Source of the DNA: Acidobacteriota bacterium
GTDB lineage: Bacteria > Acidobacteriota > Terriglobia > Terriglobales > Acidobacteriaceae
DNA: 5,642 nt
Reading direction: 5' to 3'
Assembly (NCBI GenBank): GCA_019510535.1
Contig: JAEKKE010000075.1
Location: 1-5,642, forward strand
The notes below the pieces were generated by a model, which was given only the letters and a program-made list of their open reading frames with translations, searched no databases and was not told the origin of the DNA. Within the stretch, counting starts at the first letter, position 1; each line of letters begins with the position of its first letter. Made by a program: the position numbers and the translations under genes. Shown one piece after another: positions 1 through 5,642 of this stretch.

Positions 1-81
1 CTTTTCGACCATCGATAGCGGTACTGTATCGAGTTCCTGACCTTTCGATCTGTGATGCGGGTCACAACTGTTTGCCAATGA
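1..81. other. Left flank, no feature recognised
   Basis: These bases lie beyond the terminator-like hairpin. No complete gene, RNA or repeat is visible. One minus-strand frame is open across positions 1-81, but it is too short to judge and could be chance. The segment may be a promoter or the 3' end of the next gene to the left. Confidence 0.3.
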
Positions 82-110
82 AGAAGGGCCGGCATCTTGC
101 CGGCCCTTCT
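82..110 (-). terminator. GC-rich hairpin, likely terminator of the sugar-porter gene
   Basis: A perfect 12-bp inverted repeat (arms 82-93 and 99-110) encloses a 5-nt loop. It begins 22 bp beyond the porter stop codon when read on the minus strand. The arm is AGAAGGGCCGGC and its exact complement. The 3' arm on the minus strand ends in a pyrimidine-rich CCCTTCTTC, but there is no long U tract. It could act as an intrinsic terminator with a weak tail or as an mRNA 3'-end stabiliser. The symmetry means it could also serve a gene arriving from the left. Confidence 0.75.
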
Positions 111-132
111 GTGTTCTGAGACCTGCTGTCGA

Positions 133-1830
133 TTATCCGGCCGTTTCCGGCATCTCGGTATGCTTCTCTCCGGCGAAGATGGCCTCGATCTCTTCGAGGG
201 TTCGTCCCTTGGTCTCCGGTAGGAAGAAGGTGGCAGTCAGGAAGTAGACCAGGCTGCAGGCGGCCCAGAAGAAGAACATGGCAGCGTAGCCGTGTGAGGA
301 GACGACCGGCAGGAAGACCCCGGCGATCGTAGTGGAGACGCCCTGATTGATGAGCAGCGCAATGCCCATACCAACGGAACGGATGCGGGTCGGCATCAGC
401 TCGGAGAGAGCCAGCCAAACGACGACTCCCGGACCGACGGCGTAGCCGGCAATAAAGAATGCGAGACTGAATGCGATCAGCCATGCGGTCTGGCGCGAGG
501 GCAGGGGAGCGACGAAGGCGCGGGTGATCGTCAGCGGAGCATTGGGCTTAGCTTTTTCGGGTGCGACCTGCAGCGCTTCCTTGTCGTTTGAGCTCAGGGT
601 GGCTAGCTTCTCTCCATCGCCATAGTTGTACAGCACCGTCAGGGCGCTATCGCCGCCTTTAGCGCGGACGAACTCAGGAGAGACGCTCAAGTGGTTACCC
701 TGTATCAGCGGGCGGACCTGATCGACGACTTCAATGCGCTTGGCTTCAGAAGCGCGGAAGAACAGTCCACCGATGCCTAGTGCCAGCACAATGCTTCCGG
801 TCCCTATCATGAGCAGGAATTTGCGGCCTTTTCGGTCGACCAGGGCAACAGCGACCACTGTCATCAGGCAGTTGAGCAGTTTCACTGCGAAATCGCCGCG
901 TGTGGCTTCAGTGGCTGACATTCCCGCCTGCTTCAGGATGACTGAGAGGTAGCTGAGTACGGAGTTGATGCCGGTTCCTTGGTTACAGCCGAGGATCACG
1001 CAGGCAAGAACAAAGGGCACGACGTATTTGCGCTGCAGCAGAGATCCGGCAAAGACAGGCTTCGACGATGACCCGGGCTCCGGTGCTACCACTGAATCCA
1101 TCTCGCGTATCTCGCGCTCCGCTTCTGCGGGAACGACGATCTTTTCAAGCACGGTCCGCGCCTCCTCGCGGCGGCCGCGGCTGTGGAGCCAACGCGGCGA
1201 CTCGCTGACAAAGAAGGCGCCAAACAGGTAGAGGGAACCGGGATAAACAAGCGAGAGAAACATACCGCGCCAGGCATGATCCTGTGCCGCGCGAATAACC
1301 GAGGCGTTGCCTTTGGCGGTGGCGATAACTTGCTCAGCTCCACGGCTGTAGTGCACGCCGATACCTGCCGCGACCACAAACCCTACGGTTAGGAGGAACT
1401 GAAAGATAGCCGAGCCACGTCCGCGCGTGGAGGGCGGAAGGCTCTCGGCCAGATGCAACGGAATCACAACGCCGATAATGCCGCCGCTGAGGCCCTGCAG
1501 AATGCGGCCGAAGAGCAGCGACCAGAAGCCTTGCGACAAAACGATCAGCACGATGCTCAGAACGAAGAGCACGCCGCTGACGAGGATCATCTTTTTACGG
1601 CCGAACCATTCAGCCATGAAGCCGGCGATCAAAGAGGACAATGTGCTTCCACCAAGGACAGCAGCCACAAGGATCGACGACTGGCTAATCGTTAGATCGA
1701 CCGCCTTTTCCAGGTACAACAATGCGCCTGAGATGATGCCAATATCGATGCCGTATAACAGTCCGCCCAGGCCGGCAACGGACAACAAAAGATAGGTGTA
1801 AAAAGCTGTCGTGGAATTAGAACGACCCAT
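133..1830 (-). CDS. MFS sugar-porter family transporter (sugar:H+ symporter type) with enlarged TM9-TM10 loop
   Basis: This is an inner-membrane sugar transporter of the sugar porter family (XylE/AraE/GLUT relatives), 565 residues. Visible family marks are the TM1 segment GGLLYGIDIGIISGALLYL (22-40); the TM2-3 loop GFMAEWFGRKK (70-80); GRILQGLSGGIIGVVIP (108-124) leading to the ESxPPxxRGR loop; SESPRWLHSRGR (209-220) after TM6; NQGTGIN (283-289) in TM7; VDRKGRK (331-337) between TM8 and TM9; and LPETKGRTLEEIE (537-549) after TM12. The family is usually about 450-500 residues. The extra length here is mostly a hydrophilic stretch at about 360-447 between TM9 and TM10, predicted to lie outside the membrane on the periplasmic face. 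The start ATG at 1830 has CGGAGA 4 nt upstream. It is transcribed away from the SIS-kinase-hydrolase operon and probably imports that operon's substrate. The substrate is not readable from sequence. Confidence 0.93.
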   Translation of the reverse strand: MGRSNSTTAFYTYLLLSVAGLGGLLYGIDIGIISGALLYLEKAVDLTISQSSILVAAVLGGSTLSSLIAGFMAEWFGRKKMILVSGVLFVLSIVLIVLSQGFWSLLFGRILQGLSGGIIGVVIPLHLAESLPPSTRGRGSAIFQFLLTVGFVVAAGIGVHYSRGAEQVIATAKGNASVIRAAQDHAWRGMFLSLVYPGSLYLFGAFFVSESPRWLHSRGRREEARTVLEKIVVPAEAEREIREMDSVVAPEPGSSSKPVFAGSLLQRKYVVPFVLACVILGCNQGTGINSVLSYLSVILKQAGMSATEATRGDFAVKLLNCLMTVVAVALVDRKGRKFLLMIGTGSIVLALGIGGLFFRASEAKRIEVVDQVRPLIQGNHLSVSPEFVRAKGGDSALTVLYNYGDGEKLATLSSNDKEALQVAPEKAKPNAPLTITRAFVAPLPSRQTAWLIAFSLAFFIAGYAVGPGVVVWLALSELMPTRIRSVGMGIALLINQGVSTTIAGVFLPVVSSHGYAAMFFFWAACSLVYFLTATFFLPETKGRTLEEIEAIFAGEKHTEMPETAG

Positions 1831-1834
1831 GGAT

Positions 1835-1840
1835 TCTCCG
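1835..1840 (-). promoter_or_regulatory. Ribosome binding site of the sugar-porter gene
   Basis: CGGAGA on the minus strand ends 4 nt before the ATG at 1830-1828. It supports this start over any internal methionine, and translation from it opens directly into the expected N-terminal region and TM1 of a sugar porter. Confidence 0.6.
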
Positions 1841-1876
1841 GCTGACGTAATCGAACAAAGAATGTTGTCTGGTTGC

Positions 1877-1902
1877 GCCGCCCTCCTGAATATCCGGACG
1901 GC
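1877..1902 (-). other. Possible hairpin in the porter mRNA leader
   Basis: On the minus strand GCCGTCC (1902-1896) can pair with GGGCGGC (1883-1877), giving a 7-bp stem with one G-U pair and a 12-nt loop. The pairing works in minus-strand RNA. In plus-strand RNA the same position is a C-A mismatch. It lies about 45 nt upstream of the porter start and covers part of an AGGAGGG sequence that has no start codon close behind it. A role in leader control is speculative. Confidence 0.3.
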
Positions 1903-1910
1903 AGGCCGCG

Positions 1911-1940
1911 TGTTTCGTTTTATTACTTAATGTTTCTTTT
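1911..1940. promoter_or_regulatory. DeoR-type operator candidate: two TGTTTC direct repeats
   Basis: TGTTTCGTTT (1911-1920) and TGTTTCTTTT (1931-1940) are direct repeats whose starts are 20 bp apart, about two helical turns, so both would face the same side of the DNA. Operators of several DeoR-family repressors of sugar genes are built from TTTC/TGTTT units (LacR TGTTTNWTTT; AgaR TTTCRTTT-type repeats). The second repeat fits the LacR-type pattern fully and the first misses one position. A DeoR-family regulator is encoded at the right end of the window, and the repeats lie between the two divergent arms of the locus. Binding is inferred. Confidence 0.55.
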
Positions 1941-1952
1941 GATGCTAGCATC
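1941..1952. promoter_or_regulatory. Perfect 12-bp palindrome overlapping a possible extended -10
   Basis: GATGCTAGCATC is its own reverse complement and abuts the second TGTTTC repeat. It could be a half of a repressor site, or a symmetrical -10 region (TGCTAGCAT on each strand) for the two divergent transcripts. The flanking bases do not extend the symmetry. A chance palindrome of this length is uncommon but possible. Confidence 0.4.
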
Positions 1953-2011
1953 GTTGGAGTGTCTAGCCAGCTTGCGACTGCCTGCAGACCCTGGCCGCTG
2001 CTGATCTGCGT

Positions 2012-2965
2012 GTGCTGGTGCAAGGGTGCGAGCCTGAGAAGAAGGAATGGGTCTTTGTCGGCTGTGGAACCAGTTTCTATCTCGCCCAGGCGGCTGCCGC
2101 GAGTGTGACCTCGCTGCTCGGCGTCCCGGCCCGGGCGGTGCCGGCTTCTGAGATTCTGCTTTTTCCAGCGCTGACGTTGCCGCAGGATGCCTCCCGTTAT
2201 TTCCCCATTCTGATCTCACGCTCAGGACATACCTCTGAAGTATTGCAGGTTGCTGCTCTGTTACAGAGCAAAGGTGTCGATTTTCTTGCTGTAACCTGCG
2301 ACGGTCGCGAGCTGGAACAGATGACACCTCGCGTGCTGAAGTTTCCGGTCGTGGAAGAGAGCACGGTGATGACGGCGTCGTTCACCTCCATGGTGCTTGG
2401 CCTGCAATATCTGGCAGCGGTCCTGGCAGGGGACGAAGCCTTCCTCTTGGCGCTGCGCGCGTTGCCCGATCACCTCGAGCGTCTTCTGGAGATTTATGGA
2501 CCGCAGGTGGAGGCTTTCGCCAAGGCGCCGGTTGAAGACTTTGCCTTCCTGGGGCAGGGGCCGCTTTATGCGATTGCTCAGGAGACCGCCTTGAAGGTGA
2601 TGGAGTCCTCGTCCAGCTACGCCCAGTTCTTCCACACACTCGAGTTCCGCCACGGACCGAAGTCCATCGTCGGGCCCGATACGGTTGTTACTGCGCTGCT
2701 CTCTGAGTCGGCCTTCGACGCCGAGGTTGCCGTGCTTCGTGAGATGAAGGAGCTTGGCAGCCGTACGCTGGCGATTGCAAACCTGGCCACGCCTGAGCTG
2801 CGGCATTTTGCCGACCTGGTCATCGAGCTCGATCTGCCGGTGCCCGAGCTGGCGCGCATGATTGTATATGTGGTGTGGGGACAGTTGATGGGTAGCTACC
2901 GCGGTCTGGAAAAGGGCCTCGACCCTGATAACCCGCGCAATCTCAGCCGTGTCGTTACTCTTTGA
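2012..2965 (+). CDS. Two-domain SIS sugar-phosphate isomerase/deaminase, AgaS-like
   Basis: This cytosolic enzyme has tandem SIS domains, related to AgaS (galactosamine-6-phosphate deaminase/isomerase) and to the isomerase half of GlmS. SIS domain 1 shows VGCGTSFYLA (16-25), SRSGHTSEVL (69-78) and EESTVMTASFTSM (115-127), where sugar phosphate is bound. SIS domain 2 shows FLGQGPLYAIAQETALK (179-195) and EFRHGPKSIVG (211-221), with the Glu/His pair typical of catalysis in this group. The C-terminus KGLDPDNPRNLSRVV (301-315) is a family signature. There is no glutaminase domain, so it is not GlmS. The only conventional start is GTG at 2012, without a clear Shine-Dalgarno sequence. It leaves only about 15 residues before VGCGTS, where relatives usually have some 30-40, so the N-terminus may be short or disrupted. 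It overlaps a possible TTG start of the kinase, which suggests coupled translation. Exact substrate unknown. Confidence 0.85.
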   Translation: MLVQGCEPEKKEWVFVGCGTSFYLAQAAAASVTSLLGVPARAVPASEILLFPALTLPQDASRYFPILISRSGHTSEVLQVAALLQSKGVDFLAVTCDGRELEQMTPRVLKFPVVEESTVMTASFTSMVLGLQYLAAVLAGDEAFLLALRALPDHLERLLEIYGPQVEAFAKAPVEDFAFLGQGPLYAIAQETALKVMESSSSYAQFFHTLEFRHGPKSIVGPDTVVTALLSESAFDAEVAVLREMKELGSRTLAIANLATPELRHFADLVIELDLPVPELARMIVYVVWGQLMGSYRGLEKGLDPDNPRNLSRVVTL

Positions 2966-2967
2966 AG

Positions 2968-3900
2968 ATGCCTGCGCTCGACCTTGTCGTTCTCGGTGAA
3001 ACCAACCTCGACCTGATTCTGTACGGTCTCGATGAGGAACTGCCCTTCGAGCGGGAGGTGCTGGCAAAAGACTTCCGTATGACGCTCGGTGGCTCGTCCT
3101 CGATCCTGGCGCACAACCTCGCCATGCTGGGCTGCAGGGTCGGCTTTATCACCAGGGTGGGAGGCGATCCTCTGGGCGCCATTGCGCTGGAGCGGTTGTA
3201 CGAAGCGGGTGTCGACCTGCCGCGCGATGTAGTGCAAGCGCAGTCGCAGACCGGGGTGACGATTCTGCTGCACCATGGCGCGACACGTCGCATCCTTACG
3301 TACCCGGGAATTATGGCGGAGCTTACGGCTGAGGAGATTGATCGGGAGTATCTTCGCCAGGCAAAGCACCTGCATATCTCCTCCTTGTTTTTGCAGCGTG
3401 GTTTACATGCCGGGCTGCCCGAGCTTTGCCGCGAGCTGCGCTCTGAAGGTTGTACAGTCTCTCTCGACACGAACGACGACCCGGATGATCAATGGGGCGG
3501 CGTGCTCGATCACATGCTCGATTCCATCGATCTTCTGTTGCCGAACGACGATGAGGCCCGCCGCATGACCCGCTGCGACAATCTGGACGAGGCGATCGGC
3601 CGCCTGGCGCGGCGCGTGCCTGTGGTTGCCGTCAAGCAGGGACGGTCAGGCTCAGTCGTGTGGCAGGGAAGTCAGTGCTGGCGCGTTCCCGCGATTCCTG
3701 TGGCCGCAGTGGATACCATCGGTGCAGGGGATAGCTTCAATGCGGGTTTTCTGAAAGGCTTTCTGGCAGAGGAACCGTTACCGATCTGTGCGGCGATGGG
3801 CAATGTCGCGGCAGCGCTTTCAACGCAGCGTCCCGGCGGAACTGAGGCCTTTCGCGATGCAGAGTTTCGGAAGGCATTTCTGGCGCAGCATATTCCCTGA
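2968..3900 (+). CDS. PfkB/ribokinase-family carbohydrate kinase
   Basis: This is an ATP-dependent sugar or sugar-phosphate kinase of the PfkB family, 310 residues from ATG 2968, a normal family length. The N-terminal strand VVLGETNLDLILYG (7-20) is followed by the first PfkB signature GGSSSILAHNLAMLG (41-55) with VGGDPLG (64-70). Later come DTNDDPDDQW (168-177), LLPNDDEARRM (190-200), the strand VVAVKQGRSGSVV (219-231), and the second signature DTIGAGDSFNAGFLKGF (249-265). Asp255 in the GAGD anion hole is the expected catalytic base. The ATG lies 2 nt after the SIS stop codon. An in-frame TTG at 2962 overlapping that stop would add only two residues, and neither has a good Shine-Dalgarno sequence, so translational coupling is likely. 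Next to an AgaS-like enzyme, a tagatose-6-phosphate or fructose-6-phosphate kinase role is attractive, but the sequence alone does not fix the substrate. It could instead phosphorylate the incoming sugar. Confidence 0.9.
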   Translation: MPALDLVVLGETNLDLILYGLDEELPFEREVLAKDFRMTLGGSSSILAHNLAMLGCRVGFITRVGGDPLGAIALERLYEAGVDLPRDVVQAQSQTGVTILLHHGATRRILTYPGIMAELTAEEIDREYLRQAKHLHISSLFLQRGLHAGLPELCRELRSEGCTVSLDTNDDPDDQWGGVLDHMLDSIDLLLPNDDEARRMTRCDNLDEAIGRLARRVPVVAVKQGRSGSVVWQGSQCWRVPAIPVAAVDTIGAGDSFNAGFLKGFLAEEPLPICAAMGNVAAALSTQRPGGTEAFRDAEFRKAFLAQHIP

Positions 3901-3937
3901 GCCTGAGAAACGGCATATTTACGGAGCGTGAGAGATC

Positions 3938-3943
3938 GGAGGA
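3938..3943 (+). promoter_or_regulatory. Ribosome binding site of the amidohydrolase gene
   Basis: GGAGGA ends 3 nt before the ATG at 3947. It is the strongest Shine-Dalgarno sequence on the plus strand of the window, and it fixes this start in the 46-bp gap after the kinase. The kinase and SIS starts lack such a site, so the hydrolase is probably translated independently within the operon. Confidence 0.7.
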
Positions 3944-3946
3944 AGC

Positions 3947-4993
3947 ATGGCAGGCAGCGACAAGTTCGTCGATATGGTGAGCGCGGTGGCGCGTGTCGAT
4001 CTTCCACTAGGCGAGTTTCAGCCGCGGTCGTCCCTGGTAACGCCCGTGCGGACTCCGTTGAAGCCGAAGTTTCCAGTCATCGATTATCACAACCATCTCG
4101 ACTCCATGGAGCCTGCCGAGGTATTGCGCATCATGGATGCATGCGGCGTCGAACGCGTCGTCAATATCACCATGCAGGTCGGTGATCGTGCGATCGCTTT
4201 GCTCGACAAGTTTCATCAGGCAGCTCCGGATCGCTTTGCAAGCATAGGGTGGATGGATTGGCACGGCGTCGAACGCGATGACTTTGCCCGGATAGCCATC
4301 GCTCGTCTGCATCGCCTGGTAGAACACGGAGCGATCGGTATTAAGTTCTGGAAGGACCTTGGACTTTCCGTGCGCGACCGCGACGGCAAGTTGCTGCGTA
4401 TCGATGACGAACGTCTGACCCCCATCTTCGAGGAGTGTGAAAAGCTGTGCCTGCCGGTCATGTTTCACACCGCTGATCCGAGTGCTTTCTTCGATCCCAT
4501 CGATGCGAAGAACGAGCGTTATGAAGAGCTCGCCGCTCATCCTGACTGGGGCTTCAGCAATTCACCCTTCAGCAAGCGCGAGCTGCTCGAACAGCGGAAC
4601 CGTGTGATTGCGCGTCACCCTTCGATCACCTTTGTGGGAGCACACTGTGCTGAGTCCGGCGAAGACCTGGCCTATCTCGCAGAGCAGATGGAGGCGCTGC
4701 CAAACCTGATGATCGACATCAGCGCCCGCACGCCGGAGCTGGGCCGCCAGCCGTATGCAGCTCGCAGATTTTTCCTGAAGTATGCCGATCGCATTCTGTT
4801 CGGCACCGATCTGCTGCCCGAGGTCGAGATGTACCGGCTCTACTACCGCTTCCTGGAAACGGACGATGAGTACTTCGAGTACCCGTCTCACGCTTCAAGG
4901 CAGGGACGGTGGAACATCTACGGGCTCTATCTGCCGGACGATGTGCTGAAGAAGATCTATCGCGACAACGCGCTCAACCTGTTTCCGCAATAG
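3947..4993 (+). CDS. Amidohydrolase_2-type metal-dependent TIM-barrel hydrolase
   Basis: This 348-residue protein belongs to the amidohydrolase superfamily, amidohydrolase_2 branch (ACMSD and related decarboxylases, lactonases and hydrolases). Expected metal ligands are visible: the HxH of strand 1 in DYHNHLDS (His48, His50), His174 in VMFHTADPS, His233 in VGAHCAESGED, and Asp288 in LFGTDLLPE. The stretch GAIGIKFWKDLGL (128-140) carries Lys133, which could lie near the active site. Before the first strand there is an extension of about 45 residues without a signal peptide, so the protein should be cytosolic. It is not NagA or AgaA, the usual amino-sugar deacetylases, which have a different motif order and belong to another branch. 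It is the third gene of the operon, 46 bp after the kinase. Its place suggests an accessory hydrolytic, lactone-opening or decarboxylating step on the pathway substrate, but the reaction is unknown. The last codon is 10 bp from the convergent regulator. Confidence 0.85.
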   Translation: MAGSDKFVDMVSAVARVDLPLGEFQPRSSLVTPVRTPLKPKFPVIDYHNHLDSMEPAEVLRIMDACGVERVVNITMQVGDRAIALLDKFHQAAPDRFASIGWMDWHGVERDDFARIAIARLHRLVEHGAIGIKFWKDLGLSVRDRDGKLLRIDDERLTPIFEECEKLCLPVMFHTADPSAFFDPIDAKNERYEELAAHPDWGFSNSPFSKRELLEQRNRVIARHPSITFVGAHCAESGEDLAYLAEQMEALPNLMIDISARTPELGRQPYAARRFFLKYADRILFGTDLLPEVEMYRLYYRFLETDDEYFEYPSHASRQGRWNIYGLYLPDDVLKKIYRDNALNLFPQ

Positions 4994-4996
4994 GCA

Positions 4997-5031
4997 ATTA
5001 GGTTCAGGCGATGATGACTTCAATACCTAAT
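4997..5031. repeat. Inverted repeat across the convergent gene junction
   Basis: ATTAGGT (4997-5003) and ACCTAAT (5025-5031) are exact inverted repeats around a 21-nt spacer. Two further GC pairs form if one A is bulged. The repeat starts just after the hydrolase stop codon and reaches into the end of the regulator gene. The long loop and absent U tract make it a poor classical terminator. It may only be chance, or a weak bidirectional 3'-end structure. Confidence 0.3.
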
Positions 5032-5642
5032 GCTTTCAGCGCTTCCACATCTTCATCACGGATCTGATCGTCTGTAATTACGGTGTGGATCGCTGTCGGA
5101 GGAACGATCAGCGCCAGGCTGCGGTGGCCGAACTTGGTGGAGTCGCAGACCGCGACTACACGCGTGGCGCATTTGACCATGGCGCGGTTCACGCGCGACT
5201 CAAGCATATTGGGTGTCATGACGCCGATGGCCGTGTCGAAGCCGTCGACGCCGAGGAAGAGAATATCCGCGTGAACCTCGCGGAACATATCCTCTGCCTG
5301 CGGGCCTACCAGAGAGAAGGAGTTCTTCCTCAGGGTGCCGCCAGTGATGATGACCTCGAAGTCCGTCCCGGAGAGTTCGGCGGCGATGTTGACCGCGTTG
5401 GTGATCACCGTTAAGTGCGAGAACCGCTTCAGCTCCTGCGCAATGGCGGTGGTTGTGGTGCCCGAGTCCAGCAGGACACATGTGCCTTCTTCCACAAGCG
5501 CAGAGGCTGCTTTGGCAATCCGCTGCTTTTCCTTGAACTGCTTTTTTTCTTTCTCGCGGAAGGAGAGATCCTGCAGGATGCTGCCCTGCGGAGGAATGGC
5601 GCCGCCGTGGGTGCGGCGCACCATGCCCTTGGATTCCAGGTA
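5004..5642 (-). CDS. DeoR-family transcriptional repressor, N-terminus beyond the window
   Basis: The visible 212 residues are the C-terminal part of a sugar-phosphate-responsive DeoR-family regulator. The frame is open to the window edge: YLESKG precedes MVRRTHGGAIPP, the usual wing just after the helix-turn-helix, so some 40 N-terminal residues are missing and the Met at 5624 is internal. The effector domain shows LLDSGTTTTAIAQEL (57-71), VITNAVNIAAEL (79-90), IITGGTLRKNSFSLVGP (98-114), LFLGVDGFD with GVMTPNMLE (128-148) and CDSTKFG (166-172), counted from the window edge. These are the phosphosugar-binding motifs of the GlpR/AgaR/LacR group. It converges on the operon and probably represses it, and the porter, through the TGTTTC repeats near 1911-1940. 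A phosphorylated pathway intermediate is the expected inducer. AgaR-like is my best guess for the subgroup. Confidence 0.93.
   Translation of the reverse strand, partial: YLESKGMVRRTHGGAIPPQGSILQDLSFREKEKKQFKEKQRIAKAASALVEEGTCVLLDSGTTTTAIAQELKRFSHLTVITNAVNIAAELSGTDFEVIITGGTLRKNSFSLVGPQAEDMFREVHADILFLGVDGFDTAIGVMTPNMLESRVNRAMVKCATRVVAVCDSTKFGHRSLALIVPPTAIHTVITDDQIRDEDVEALKALGIEVIIA

Larger units (their letters stand above)
1831..2011. promoter_or_regulatory. Divergent intergenic control region
   Basis: About 180 bp separate the divergent porter and SIS genes. The flanks are GC-rich, while the core at about 1911-1952 is clearly AT-rich. The core holds two TGTTTC-type repeats and a palindrome. 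No good sigma-70 -35 box is visible on either strand. TGCTAGCAT at 1943-1951 resembles an extended -10 element (TGn followed by TAxxAT-like bases). Because it sits in a palindrome, it reads the same on both strands, so it could serve both directions. This promoter assignment is inference. Segment 1965-2011 is open in the frame of the SIS gene. Confidence 0.6.

Noticed and set aside
62..484. 140-residue minus-strand open frame overlapping the end of the porter gene
   Set aside because: It is an alternative frame of the porter coding region, rich in Arg, with no domain; the porter frame carries clear family motifs throughout.
1880..1890. AGGAGGG on the minus strand as a ribosome binding site for a small gene upstream of the porter
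   Set aside because: No ATG, GTG or TTG follows at usable distance; the next frame start is remote and gives a short peptide without support.
1930..2004. Short plus-strand frame from ATG 1930 or 1942 as an alternative SIS start or leader peptide
   Set aside because: It ends at a TGA at 2002-2004, is out of frame with the SIS gene and has no ribosome binding site; it overlaps the proposed promoter.
2261..3067. 268-residue minus-strand open frame opposite the SIS gene
   Set aside because: It is opposite a well-supported gene, has biased Arg/Gln/His composition typical of antisense shadows, and no recognisable motif.
4144..4277. 14-bp direct repeat CGGCGTCGAACGCG at 4144-4157 and 4264-4277
   Set aside because: Both copies lie in coding sequence and encode GVER within unrelated contexts; most likely codon-bias coincidence.
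1..5642. CRISPR array, insertion sequence, tRNA or rRNA genes
   Set aside because: No spaced repeat units, transposase motifs, terminal inverted repeats or recognisable RNA gene sequences were seen on either strand.

Overview
The window reads as one carbohydrate-utilisation locus from a bacterium of moderately high GC content. Codon use, the GC-rich terminator and the protein styles are compatible with an acidobacterium of the Terriglobales/Acidobacteriaceae kind. That placement is an impression from the sequence, not a search result.

Layout from left to right. Positions 1-81 hold nothing I can name. A strong GC-rich hairpin (82-110) lies just beyond the 3' end of a minus-strand sugar-porter gene of the major facilitator superfamily (133-1830). 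A divergent intergenic region of about 180 bp follows. Its AT-rich core carries two TGTTTC-type direct repeats and a perfect 12-bp palindrome, and it looks like the control region of the locus. On the plus strand come three closely spaced genes: a two-domain SIS protein of the AgaS/GlmS-isomerase type (2012-2965), a PfkB/ribokinase-family sugar kinase (2968-3900), and an amidohydrolase_2-type TIM-barrel hydrolase (3947-4993). A DeoR-family repressor (5004-5642, minus strand, N-terminus beyond the window) faces the operon tail to tail with a 10-bp gap.

Working model (inference). The porter imports a sugar or amino sugar. The SIS enzyme isomerises or deaminates its 6-phosphate, and the PfkB kinase adds a second phosphate to the ketose phosphate or phosphorylates the incoming sugar. 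The amidohydrolase performs an extra hydrolytic or decarboxylative step on a related intermediate. The DeoR-type protein senses a sugar phosphate and represses both divergent arms through the repeats at 1911-1940. The exact substrate cannot be read from the sequence. An amino-sugar (galactosamine-like) route is the best guess because of the AgaS-like SIS protein and the AgaR/LacR-like operator. The recognised upstream steps of that route (BadF-type kinase, NagA/AgaA deacetylase, class II aldolase) are not in the window.

Three points are unusual. The porter carries an insert of about 88 residues in its TM9-TM10 outer loop. The SIS gene has a short, apparently damaged or misplaced 5' end. The amidohydrolase has no obvious place in any standard amino-sugar pathway.
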